A stretch of DNA of 64,000 nucleotides from Hevea brasiliensis (lineage: Eukaryota; Streptophyta; Magnoliopsida; Malpighiales; Euphorbiaceae): contig NC_079510.1 of the NCBI RefSeq assembly GCF_030052815.1, positions 49,318,725 through 49,382,724 of the forward strand, read 5' to 3'. Both the position numbers and the translations under genes were made by a program. This document shows positions 11,375-22,735 of the stretch, piece by piece. The notes beneath the pieces are model-generated. The model was not told the origin of the DNA and did no database searches. It worked only from the letters and a program-made list of their open reading frames with translations. Position 1 is the first letter of the stretch, and the number at the start of each line of letters is the position of its first letter.

Positions 11375-13037
11375 CAATAGCCTGGAAGCACCTTTGTGAA
11401 CCTAAAGCAGAAGGTGGCTTTTTTTTTTTTTTTTTGTGTCAATGCAGATGGTGGCTTGGGCTTTAAGGATATTGAAGCCTTTAATATGGCTTTTCTCGCC
11501 AAACAAGGATGGAGAATCCTTTCCAATTCATCCTCTTTGCTACCTAGAGTTCTCGAGGAGAGATTTTCCCCATTGCAACTTCATGGAAGCCAACATTGGG
11601 AAGAATCGCTGGTGGGCTCGTGGGTTCGAGAAGTATCCTTTGGGGTCGACATATCTTATAGCATGGTATTAAATGGTTGGTGGGCAATGACGAGTGTATT
11701 TTCTGTAAGACAGACAGAGAGATGAATCTCCAAATTATATCTAGATAAGCTTGAAGTGAGACATAACCATGAAAAATCCATTATCCATGTTTCTCAATTA
11801 ATGCATGTAAATCGTCCAGAGTGGAAAATAGACACACTTAAAGCCAATTTTGAAGATGAAGAGGTGTCAAATATCTTAGCTATTTCCCTCCAATTATTTA
11901 GACAACAGGACAAGCTCATTTGGCACTACACGAAGCACGGCAGTTATGTAGTTATTCAGGGTACTACATAGCGAAGGAAGTTCTTCGAAGCAATCTGGAC
12001 AAATCTTTACCAAGACCTAATCCCTCTGCTAGCATTGAGACTAAGAAGCTATGGAAGCAAGTATGGAAGTTACAAATTCCTAAGAAGATATCCATATTTT
12101 TATGGAAACTGAGCCTCTACCTTATAAGGTTCTATCGAACAAACGTCTGCTACACATCCCAATTGAATGTCAAGCTTGAGCTACCCCAAAAACTATCCAA
12201 CACATATTTTTTGATTGTCCACGTGCTATTGAGGTATGGCTAAACTCTCATTTGAGGCTAAAGTCATCTATGCTTTTGGGATCTAATATGATGGATGTTT
12301 GGTTTGAAACCATGGCTTGTCTGAATAATCAATTTGATCAATCAGACTATGCTACAATGTTTATTTTCCTGTTATTCTAACTTTGGAAACGAAGAAATGC
12401 TTTTATCTTTAGACAGCAAGATATTCAACCCCATACAATGGTCTCTTTAGCTCTAAACAATATGAAAGATTTTCTAGCAGCCCAGAATAAGAGCCTACAA
12501 GTGCGCCCCATTTCAGAGACTCATAGTGTTTCTTTTCCCCATCTCCGATGAGATGGATTAAAATTAATTTTAACGCTGGTGTTTGCAAGGCTTAGAATTT
12601 GGGTTCGATTGCTTTTGCAACCAGGAATCACCTTGGCCACTTTTGTGGTTGGTTTGTCAGAAAAATTCATGCAATCACAAATTCTCTTCTTTTAGAGAGC
12701 CTAACTAGTCGAGATGCTCTTTTATTAGCTAAGAATAAGGATTTTGACAAGATCATAGTAGAGGGAGATTCTCAAATAGTGATTAAATCCTTGTAGGGGA
12801 ACCTCAGCCCTATTGTTGTTGAAGGGATCATTAATGATGTTAGAATTTTGTCTCAAAATATTAATCAAGTTGTTTTTTCCTTTGTTAAAAGATAAGATAA
12901 TAGAGCTGCCCATTATTTAACTGGCAAGGCTTTGAGGGACCTCTTTTTCTGTTGTTACCCTCTAAGTCAATATCTTTTTGCTACTTCTTCGTTGCCACCT
13001 TGTGCTAGCTAATGAACTTTTCTTCAAAAAAAGAAAA
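11375..13037 (+). pseudogene. 5'-truncated L1-type LINE, C-terminal ORF2 remnant
   Basis: This is a remnant of a plant L1-type LINE. Near the 5' edge the translation reads [18 protein letters not shown], the conserved block after the reverse transcriptase in plant L1 ORF2. About 12030-12240 holds a zf-RVT-like part (VWKLQIPKKISIFLWKL). An RNase H-like part follows at about 12600-12900 (ALLLAKN..., VEGDSQIVIKSL), as in plant L1s that carry an RNase H domain. The frame is broken by several stops and shifts, for example after VIKSL at 12796. The endonuclease and polymerase are absent, so the copy is 5'-truncated. The 3' end is marked by an A-rich tail near 13028-13037. No flanking TSD was found, so the left edge is approximate. 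Confidence 0.75.
11407..11457 (-). mobile_element. tiny retroposed poly(A) fragment with 14-bp TSD inside the L1 remnant
   Basis: The L1 coding sequence is interrupted by 23 bases, T15 followed by GTGTCAAT (11421-11443). This insert is flanked by direct repeats GCAGAAGGTGGCTT (11407-11420) and GCAGATGGTGGCTT (11444-11457). Removing one repeat and the insert restores the L1 frame EGGLGFKD. The structure fits a minus-strand poly(A) retroposition that was almost completely 5'-truncated. Confidence 0.65.
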
Positions 13038-15231
13038 ATCATGATATCAGACTGAAAATTAATTTTCTCATAAGAGTAATAGTGGGTAAATCCTCAACTT
13101 AAATTATTATTTTATTTTTACCATTTAATTTTAATTTTATTTTTGAAAATTTTCATTTAATCTGCAATAGTAAATTTTCAAATTTATTTTCTTTTTGTAG
13201 TTAATACTAAATTAATAGGTAATCAAAATAAATTTATAAATATTAATTTTTATTATTAATTTAAAATTTATCATTATATTATTTTTTTAAATTATTACAA
13301 ATTAAATTTTAATTAATGAAAAATAACATATATAATTAATAATTTTATTACTAAATTTAATAAAAATATAATAATTTTAGTGATAAAAATTATTAATTAA
13401 TTTAATCGTAAAAATAAGAAAGAGAAAAGAATAAAAAGATAGTAAAATTGTAATTTTATTTTTTAACTTGAAAATTTATTATTGTAGATAGAAAATTTTT
13501 TGAAGGTAAAATTAAACTTGAGAAATTTTATTTTAATAAATTAAAATTGAGTGATTAAAATGAAATATATATATATATATATTAAATAATATTAGATTTA
13601 TTTTGGGACAATAATAGATTATTCTTAATTAAATAAAGATAAATTTACGCACTGCACTGGATAAAAAAAACGGTCTAAAACTAAAACTCTGGTCAAGGAT
13701 CGTAAAGGACAATCGAAATTGATGATTTCTTTTTCTTTTCAGGGTATAAAAATACTGTTTTTGTATGAAAAAAGCTCTAATACTCGAAAAAGAGGAGACC
13801 ATTATCGTTATGGATAATCAGTTCAATATTCAGAGGTAGACGTATAGGTATAGGAACTGATCGAAATCATATATAATAGTATAAGATTTTCGTCCATTAT
13901 AATTTTCTTTCTCCATCACCAACAATAATAATTAAATTTTAATTTTAAAATAATTAGAATATAAACTATATAAATCCTTTTTTATTTTTATTTTTTTTTA
14001 TCATTCAATTCTATTAAAAACTAAATCCACATCAATATCACAAACTTAAATTTCTCTATTATCAACTTGCACAAAATTTAATTCCAATCTTTATATATAA
14101 ATATGATAAGGGTTGTTTTTTTTTTTTTTTAAACTCTGAAAATTTCAGAAAAAAAAATTGAATTGAATGAGGTTTTGAATATCTAATTATATTTATATAA
14201 CTGATCAATAAGCTTTTAACTAAATGACAGACAATGTCTAATTGATGTTGCCGTGAGTTTTCTTTGATCAGTTTTGATGTCTTGTCAGCTTGTAACAGAG
14301 AGAGAATGGGGTAGGTGGCCTATTAGTTAGCCTCTCCGACGCTCAAGTTAGAGTTCTTATTGAAATTTTTCTTTGAGACGGAAACAGAGAATTCAGTAAT
14401 GAATTTAGCAGAGTAAGCATAGTTAATTTATGTGCTATTTCAATATTTATAAACTAAAACCTAGAGAGCCAATAAAATTAGTGACAAGAATTTTGATATG
14501 CTCGATTGCTGTTTCGAGATTATTGCCTACAAATCTGCTTCCATTGATGCTTGGATGGGTGTTGTTCGAACATGTTGGGCGAATATCCATTCCTACTATT
14601 GCTCGGATGTCTTCACTCATTCTTATGCTTGGTTCGGACCTAATCAAGTCAAATGACCGAACACTTAATCAGGTGTGACCAATCAAGTCGGACCTAAAGG
14701 ATAGTCACTCATCACAACTTATCCTTTCTTGATCTTATGACCGAACACTTGACTCTTAAACTGTTATGCTGACTTTTTTATTAGGCTTTAATTTTTTGCC
14801 TCAATTTTAGGCTAGTTATACCACTAATTAATCAATATTAACTTTCATAATTCAACTAAGAGGTCAACGATTTGGGTTGCATTTTAATATTGGATTAAAA
14901 ACACATATAGCCAAGAATGAAGCTAAGCTAATAATAGTGGGTGTTGATCATGGCCAGACAAGTGATACAGAGGTTCACAAGTGATCATAGCCAGATAAGC
15001 TAATAAGAGAGACAGCCTTGGAATTCTGCACACGTTACAGGCCACAGGAGAAGTTTCCAAGGACTTCCATGGCTTTCGTTTTGGACTGCTTTTTTTTTTT
15101 TTATTTTCTTAATTTTTAATAAAAGTAAATAATATATTAGTATTTTCGTTCTTTATTTTGAGTAATCCAATGACAATGATTAAAAGTCTGCAGGGGAGAA
15201 AAGAACAGACAAGAGAGAAAGCAGTGGAGTC
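13038..15231. other. AT-rich intergenic DNA
   Basis: No gene is recognised. Around 13110-13600 the DNA is low-complexity A/T. At 14560-14760 a phrase of the form GACCGAACACTT occurs twice with nearby GGACCTAA, which may be a decayed LTR fragment. I could not find its ends. Confidence 0.35.
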
Positions 15232-15423
15232 ATGTCCTCCTTGAGCATTGTAGATGAGAATATTGCAGATTACAAAGACCATTTCTTCACTTTTTCAATG
15301 GATTTAATCACTTTTTGTAAAATTGCAGTAAAAGTTTTTGCATTGGTAACTTGTCTCATTATTATTGCCCATCACAGAAAAGGCACAGGTATCACCATGC
15401 ATGCTTACAAACAAAATTATTAA
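15232..15423 (+). CDS. hypothetical short ORF or orphan exon with one hydrophobic segment
   Basis: The 63-residue frame is less AT-biased in composition than its surroundings. It contains a hydrophobic stretch (about residues 24-47, ending LVTCLIIIAHH) that could span a membrane. A potential splice donor, CACAG|GTATCA, lies at about 15387, so it could be the first exon of a gene whose other exons are lost or displaced by the L1 that starts 200 bases downstream. I do not recognise a family and see no partner exon. It may be a chance frame. Confidence 0.2.
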   Translation: MSSLSIVDENIADYKDHFFTFSMDLITFCKIAVKVFALVTCLIIIAHHRKGTGITMHAYKQNY

Positions 15424-15636
15424 TTATTAATTTTTTATTATTTTTTTATATTTATTATCAAGAGATTTTGAAAGCATAATTTAATTTTAATTTAATAATT
15501 GTAAACTCTACTAGTTAATATTAATTTAATATATGTATTCAAGAATTAATAATTTCATTTATACTGTTAATAACAGAAATTAAACTTAAGATAATATATC
15601 AAATAAAAATATAATTATTAGTCTTAGAGTAAATTA

Positions 15637-17962
15637 AGCTAGACATGCATAAGGCTTGCAATCAAGTGGAATGAATGGTCTTTCTGGCAAAAAGTTCTCA
15701 CTCAATTTGGTTTTGCAGAATCTTGGGTGAAGCTTTTAATGCAATGTATTACCACTGTTAATTTCTCTATTATGATAAATGGCATGCCATCTGATCCTTT
15801 TTCTCCATCCAGGGGTCTTAGACAAGGGGACCCTTTGTCCCCATATTTATTTATATTTGTGTCTCAGGCACTATCCAATCTTATTTCTAAAGCAAAAGAG
15901 ATTGGGGAATTAAGGGGGATGAAAATATCTAGAGCTGCTCCAGCAATGACAAACATTTTCTTTGCAGACGATACTCTTATTTTTGGATGTGCTTCAAGAC
16001 CGGAGGCGGGTCATTTATATGATATCATTCAAGCTTATACTGCTGCATCGGGACAAATGGTTAATTTCCATAAATCTCAAATCTGTTTCAATAAGCGTAC
16101 CCCACTGAATCTTAAAATGCAGATTCTCTGCATGTTTGGGATGAAGGAGATAAGTCATGAAGACAAGTATCTTAGTCTCCCTACAATGTGGGGAAGATCA
16201 AAATCTCAAGCATTGAAATTGGTAAAGGCCAGAATTCAATCCAAAGTCCATTCGTGGAAGCAGAAGCTGCTTTGTCAAGCGGGCCGTGAAACCTTGATAA
16301 AAGCTGTTCTCAATGCTATTCCAACATATTTAATGTCCATTTTTAAGTATCCTAAGACTTTCTGTGACAGTCTTAATAGTTTAATTTCAAACTTGTGGTG
16401 GGGAGGACATGAGAAAGAAAGGAAGATGAGATGGATAATTTGGAAGAAAGCTTGCATGTCAAAATTTCAAGGAGGCATGGGCTTTAAAGATTTCCATAAA
16501 TTTAATTTGGCATGTCTAGCCAAACAAAGCTGGAGATTGATAGCAAATCCTAATGCACTTTGGAGCAAGCTTATTAAAGGAATTTATTTCCCATATACTT
16601 CATTCTGGAATGCCAAACAAGGAATATGTAGATCTTGGATATGGCAAGGATTACTAGCCGGAAGAGAGGTCATCAAGGATAGGGTGAGAATGAACATCAG
16701 AGACGGCCACTCAACTCTCATCTGGTCAGATTCATTGATTCCCTCTGCTAAAGGTTTCAAAGTTCAAAGACCAAAAAATTGTCTAGTAGGAGTGAATGTA
16801 GTGGCAGATTTCATTGAACATGGAAACCTAGAATGGAAACTTAATTTAGTTAGAAGTTTATTCAGTCCTACAAATGCTCGAGCAGTGCTGTCAATCTTAA
16901 TTGCCCCCTAGGGATGTCAAGACTCTCTGGTATGGCACTTTGAGAACAATGGTAAATACTCAGTAAAATCTGGTACAAAGTCTTAATAAATAGGGAGACT
17001 TAGCGGGGTAATCACAGTAGCATATCTCACTCACATTTTTTTTTCTCCTCAATTATGGAAAAAGAGTTAGAGTTTGGAGTATCAACCAAAGATAAAGATG
17101 TTTACATGGAAAGGTATTCTCAATATTCTTACTGTGAAAGAGAACCTGGTCAAAAGGGGCATAATGGTGGACTTTATATGTGCCATTTGTAATGGGGGTA
17201 TTGAAACTTTGGAGCATACCCTGTTCTGATGTGATCATGCTAGAGCAACCTGGTTTTCTAACAATCAGGATGGTTAGGATTTTATTGCTACAGCTGTTAT
17301 AGTTTTGTGGGAAATTTGGAAAGAAAGAAATAGAGCCATTTTTGAAAATAAAACTTCAGATCCTATAGTTAATGTGCATCACATCTCAAGAAACTTAGTT
17401 GAAAGACAAAGTGTTACAAGCCTATCTTCAAATCAGAGTGTTTTTTATCCTTCTTCAACAGTTTGGCATCCCTCAAGCACAAGTGAGATCAAAATAAATT
17501 GTGATGTAGCCTGGAAAGAGGGGCATTTTTATGTAGTTGTAGCTACTATTGCTAGGGATTATTTGAGCAAGATAGTTCATGGTATAACTCAGAAATGCAT
17601 TTGTTCCTCTCCTCTATCTGGGGAAGCACAAGCCTTGTTATGCTGAATCAAACTGGCAAAACTAGAAGTTTCTCATCCATTATTTTACAAACTGATAGTT
17701 CTATATTGTAGTAATCTTTGACCTATCAACAGGACAACTCACATTGGGAGATTGAAGCAATTGTAAAGGCTACTAAGTCTTATACCCCTTTGTTTCTGTG
17801 AGTTTATCGCTTACTAGTAAGAAAGCGAACTGTGTTGCTGATGTTGTTGTAACATTGAGTTTGAAAAGAAGGCTTCCTTGTTACTGGCTAGTTGACACAC
17901 CAGCTGAGATTTTGTATGCTTTATCTTCTGCTTTATTAATGCAATATGGCTTTCAAAAAAAA
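15637..17962 (+). pseudogene. 5'-truncated L1-type LINE with reverse transcriptase
   Basis: The insertion starts inside the reverse transcriptase and runs to an A-rich tail. A 394-residue open frame (15727-16911) holds RT motifs GLRQGDPLSPYLF and FADD (15961-15972), then the thumb region and the block FQGGMGFKDFHKFNLACLAK. After a stop at 16909-16911, broken frames continue with zf-RVT-like sequence (about 17080-17240, with several Cys) and an RNase H-like region (about 17300-17900, INCDVAWKEG). The endonuclease and first RT motifs are missing. The copy is flanked by AGTCTTAGAGTAAATTA (15620-15636) and AGTATTAGAGTAAATTA (17963-17979), a 17-bp TSD with one mismatch, which fixes both ends. It could not move on its own. 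Confidence 0.88.
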
Positions 17963-17979
17963 AGTATTAGAGTAAATTA

Positions 17980-20900
17980 CTTATTTTCATCCCTTTATTA
18001 TATTATAATTAATACTTAGTCCCTATATTTAAAACATTGGTAAAAAGAAATCTCTATATTACATAATTTTATTATACACTTTCATCTTTTAATCTATTTT
18101 CGTCAATTTAATTGTTCATAAAAAAAATTAAAAGATGTTCAATGAGGATTAAAGTATTAACAATGATAAAAACTCAATAACAAAAGTGTTCATAATAATA
18201 AAATTTATCCATCAAATAATAATTTCTTGAAGATTATTAAGATAATGTATAACAAATTAAAATTTAGAAACATTTATTTTTTTTCAAATATAAAAATCTA
18301 ATTAGTAATTATAATATATAAAAAAGAATTCACCCTTTAATTTTATATTAATTATTTCTCATTATTACCAATTAAAAAAAAAAAAAAAAAACTTGGGCAT
18401 GCCTTCCCCAGTCAGCGGGAGACATAATATTAATAGTCACCATTTTTGCATTTTTTTGATCAATGTATATTATAAGAGAATTGAATATGCATAAAGAGCC
18501 CTTAATTCATGCTTACGCTACAATTACTTGATTATGATGGTGGTTTTCTTTTGTTCTCTATTTTATGGGGTACACAATTAATTAAAAAAATATAAAATAA
18601 AATTATTTATTAAATATATAAATTTTATATATTTATATTTAAAATTTATAATGAATCAGTATGTATAATTGTTCTTAAAAACCTTATATGGAAAGTGTAG
18701 AGATTAAATAATTAATCGAAATCTTGGGGAGAATTAATAATGCACGCACCCAATAATGTGCCCGAAGTCAAACCCTGTGAAGCTGTGCCATGCAACTTTG
18801 ACGAGATAATGATCCCAAAAATTATCCTAGGGCTTGGGGTTGAGGGCATTTAATCCTACGATTCTTTGTTTATCTGCTACTCACTATTATTAACAAGAAT
18901 TTTAGATTTTTATAATTTTATTGACAGATTATTAATTAATACCCACATGACCAAGAAAATGCGAGCACCACTAAAATATTTGAATTTAACTAAATGCCCT
19001 AAGATTACGAGACTGGACTTGGGTTTCGTAAGAAAAATTGGTTCTTCACCCAATTCTTATTGGACTTTCACCCAATTCTTTATGGACTTTTTCGTTCAAT
19101 TGCTGGGTCAATGCATATACTCTCCTTCTTCCAATGGGAATAATTACCATTTCATTTTATTTTATTTCCAATTTTTCTTAAAAATTCTTATTTTTATAAA
19201 AAAGAAATAACAAATTTCAACGGGAATAATTTTTATGATGAGTAAATCTAAATCAAATTTAATTTATTAATATTAAATTTCAAATTGATTCTTTATTCAT
19301 GATAAATATTTTAAATCGAAACATGATTATATATTTTCCGAATTCGTTCTATTAGAATTCAATAGAATCAAGTGCCTAAAAAATTTCACATTGCCATCTC
19401 TATTAACAATTAATGATTAATAAGTTTCTATGCAATTACTATCCAATTAATTAATTGGTCACTTGTTATTTCCTTGCACTTCTTCTTCTATCCCTTGGAT
19501 ACAATCATAAAAATGTCCTCAACACACTTTCAATATCTTCTTTATTACTAGATATTAATTTATATTCCTCATTAAGCCTTTTTATATTAATTAATTAATT
19601 ATTGGTTCATCTAATTAATCAATCCATATATATTTATAGGTTAAATTTTGTTTTGAGCGTTAATTAGATTTTATCATATTCAATTTGATGTAAAATTTTA
19701 ATTCAAACAATTTTAAAAATTAATAATCTAATCGACAATTAACTCAATTTAAAATTAAAATATTTAAATTGATTTAATTAATTTTAAAATTTATTTAAAA
19801 AATTAATTATTTTTTAATAAAAATTAATATTTTGACTCGTAATAATACATAAACAAACTCCCCAATTAGTACTGAGAATTAAATGAATCTATTTCCATCT
19901 CCACCATTTATTATTCTCAGGAACCAAAATTCTTTATATAAATCTTTAGATTTTTTATGTCAGATCGGGTATACATAGACCCAAGAGATAGAATGTATAG
20001 CGAGACCCGCTTATTAAATAGGTGAGTTTCACATATTTATGTATTATGTATTAGATTCATGGTAAATCTAGTCTAAGTAAGAATTTGCCTAAATCCTTAA
20101 CCATCAGCTCAATCCAATTGTTTTTGAATCCAATCAATAGGTTTGATCAAACTTGCAATTAATCAAGTGATGCGATTACAAGAAATACATAAATTATTTA
20201 CTAGTGTGAAACATGTACAATTAATTACAAAATGCATATAACCATATGTTGTGCAAGCGTTTAAGTTACAAAGAAATAAAATAAATAAATAAAATACTAA
20301 TATATGTGGTTTACTCTCTCTCCACATAGGATTATAGTTATGAACATGTCATTTTTCACTATCAATAAATGAAATTAACAATGTTTACAAGTTCAAAACT
20401 ATTTAACCATTAATCCAATTACACTCAAGAAAGCTCTCGCATCAAACTGCTCGTAGCAAATATTAGTTAATCTCTTTTAGTTTATCTAAATACAATCCAA
20501 TATATTTATTACTTTAACTATCTTATATACCACAATAATAAGTGTTTTGAACTACAATAGACAATTGTCTCTTCCTCTATGTCATTTTCCACCTTAGAAT
20601 GAAGTCCCTTTCCATTTATAAGACTACAATAAGCAGGTCTCATTCTTTTTTCAGTGGGCAAAACCTCCTTCCCTTCGTGGGACTGCAATGGGTAAGAGCC
20701 CTCTTATTAATGGACAAAGCTACTCATCAGCAATTGACAAAACCTTTTTCTGCGATGAGCGGAAGCCTCTCTATAGGCAAAAGCCAAAGAGTCTTTTTAC
20801 TGTACTCCTATTTATATTATTAGCCCCTAGGTCTTAATCTAATTAGGAATCTAACCTAATTTATAAATAATAATAAAATAAAGAATTCTACTCTATCTAG

Positions 20901-21497
20901 TAAATATTTCTTAATATTTTCGCCACTCAAATTAAAAAAAGGTCTCTCCAAATCCTACTAAAATTTTGAGTCGAAAATTTAACACTATATAAGCTATAAC
21001 AATTCTCCCTCCCCACTTGCAGAAAAAATATATATATTCATATAAGCTACAACTATAAATTCAAGAGACATATGAGACTATTAGGTACCCACTTACTAAA
21101 GATCGATCAGCAAGGAAACCATGCTGATTAAATCACAACTACTTGTTGATTCTTGTTAGAGTTGAACGTTGAATTGGAGAAAGGACAATGCTATATGACA
21201 CTTCTAAGCAACCATAAACAAGCTTCCAAGTTATATCTGATGTTAGCTACCACCAGAAACCCTAATTAATCTACAATTAACACTACAAAATAACGGCTTC
21301 CAAAGTGTAATATTGCTTAGTTCTAGTATGAATGTATGATTCGTTACAATGATACATGGGAAGTGTTAAAAGTAATTATTAACAATAGATCTGTATTGAC
21401 CTGAACGTTTTTGAAGTCCCTTAGTCTTCAAGGAAACATATATAAAAAAACATACTAGTCAATTTTCATGGCATTTTCTCCATTAAAGCTGCAGACA
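17980..21497. other. AT-rich intergenic DNA
   Basis: No gene or bounded element was found. It contains a run of 18 A near 18373-18390. At 20600-20800 a less AT-rich segment has repeated phrases of the type GGGCAAA / GGACAAAGC, which could be an old transposon piece. The rightmost few hundred bases are the 3' flank of the bHLH gene. Confidence 0.35.
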
Positions 21498-22381
21498 TCA
21501 AAATGAATTTGCATCTTGAACAAACTTCTTTAACCTCTCAGAAATCCTAGCAGCTGCACAACTAGGGGCAGAATCTTCAACCTGCAAGAATTCAGGGAGA
21601 CTGGATTTCTTGAATATATCAATCTTAATATCTTTAATTGTAATAAATCACTTAATCACATCCTTTCAAGTATATGTGATGAAGAACAACAATCATCCCC
21701 TACCTTGGAATGTATTGTGTGGAAAACAGTATCATCTACAACAGCAAAACTGGCATTAACAATCTCCGCCCCTTCTTCATGAAGAACACGAATAGCCTCA
21801 TTGAACATCAACTGACTATCCAACCCAGTTATCAAACTAACATCTAAAGCAGAACCCACTTCATGAACCTCAATTTGTGGAGATCTTATCAGCATTGCTG
21901 TTCCACTACTCATGCTTGCATTCGGCCTTTCATGAGTTCCCATTAAACTGTCCTTCTTTTCTTTCATTTTCTCCAGGTTCGTCTGCAACTTTTTAATATA
22001 GTTTGCAGCCTCATCTAGCTGATCAGGCAGCGACACTGATTCCTGTAACCCCATTAGTTTTAATTAAAATGAAAAAAAAAAGAAAAGAAAAAAGATCCAT
22101 AGATGTCTATCGTGAGAAGTTGGCCAAACTTAACATATATGTTTGTAGTGAATAACTTATGCTATGAGCTAGCTAGCTGCATGTATTCTGAGCTCAAGAA
22201 AACAAAACAAAAAAGGCATATTGAGAAAGAGACATGAAGAGAATTAAAGAAAGAGAGGAACCCTGGAGCTTTGATGGCGCACAAGAGAATTGAGCTTGGA
22301 GTAGAGAGCCTTCATTTGATTTCTTCTATTCCTCTCGATGGTTTTCTTATAAGTTCTTGAAGAACTAGGGTTGTTATCCAT
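21498..22381 (-). CDS. bHLH transcription factor (bHLH118/120/126-like group)
   Basis: There are three exons: 22381-22262 (120 nt), 22042-21704 (339 nt) and 21581-21498 (84 nt). All junctions are in phase 0 with GT..AG borders, giving 180 residues. Residues 10-62 form the bHLH: basic KKTIERNRRNQMK, helix 1 LYSKLNSLV, then SLPDQLDEAANYIKKLQ. Glu16 and Arg20 (ERNRR), which contact E-box DNA, are present, but the usual His four residues before the Glu is Lys. Residues 95-155 resemble an ACT-like dimerisation fold (IEVHEVGSALDV, HEEGAEIVNASFAVV), and exon 3 ends with ARISERLKKFV. I chose Met at 22381 because an upstream in-frame Met would add a hydrophobic extension foreign to the family. It probably acts in the nucleus as a dimer; targets are unknown. 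The two introns are 219 and 122 bp. Confidence 0.9.
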
Positions 22382-22730
22382 CAATGTATAGCATAAAAAA
22401 AGACAGTAATATCTGCAAAAACTAAGAACAAATGATATATGATGCAAGGTCATTGATTTATTTGCAGGCATTTATCTTGGAGAAAGAAGCAAAGGCAAAA
22501 GCGAAAAGTAATTTGATTAGATGCTATTGAAAAAAGTATGCTGATTTGAGAGAGGGTGGGGTTGCCCTGTTTTGTTAACTATGTAAGGCTACGTGGACCT
22601 TCTTTGACCGCTTAATTTTTCAGAAAATGAACCTAATTAACCACTGTATCAATTTCGGCTTCAACCTTTATTTGACATTAAGTTGACCATGTCACAATTA
22701 CAGTTTTATAAATTGTTCTAAATTATATAA
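22382..22730. promoter_or_regulatory. upstream region of the bHLH gene
   Basis: This 350-bp stretch separates the bHLH start codon from the solo LTR E. It contains a TTTGACC motif near 22602, which matches the core of a WRKY-binding W-box, but I see no clear TATA box. The retroelement nest beginning at 22731 thus sits very close to the promoter and may influence it. Confidence 0.4.
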
Positions 22731-22735
22731 TTTTA
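22731..22735 (+). repeat. TSD TTTTA of solo LTR E (left copy)
   Basis: It matches 54914-54918 at the far side of the nest. The two copies are the outermost boundary of the whole nested block. Confidence 0.75.

Noticed and set aside
18866..19210. 114-residue hydrophobic frame
   Set aside because: It lies in low-complexity AT-rich DNA, with Phe/Ile/Lys bias as expected by chance.
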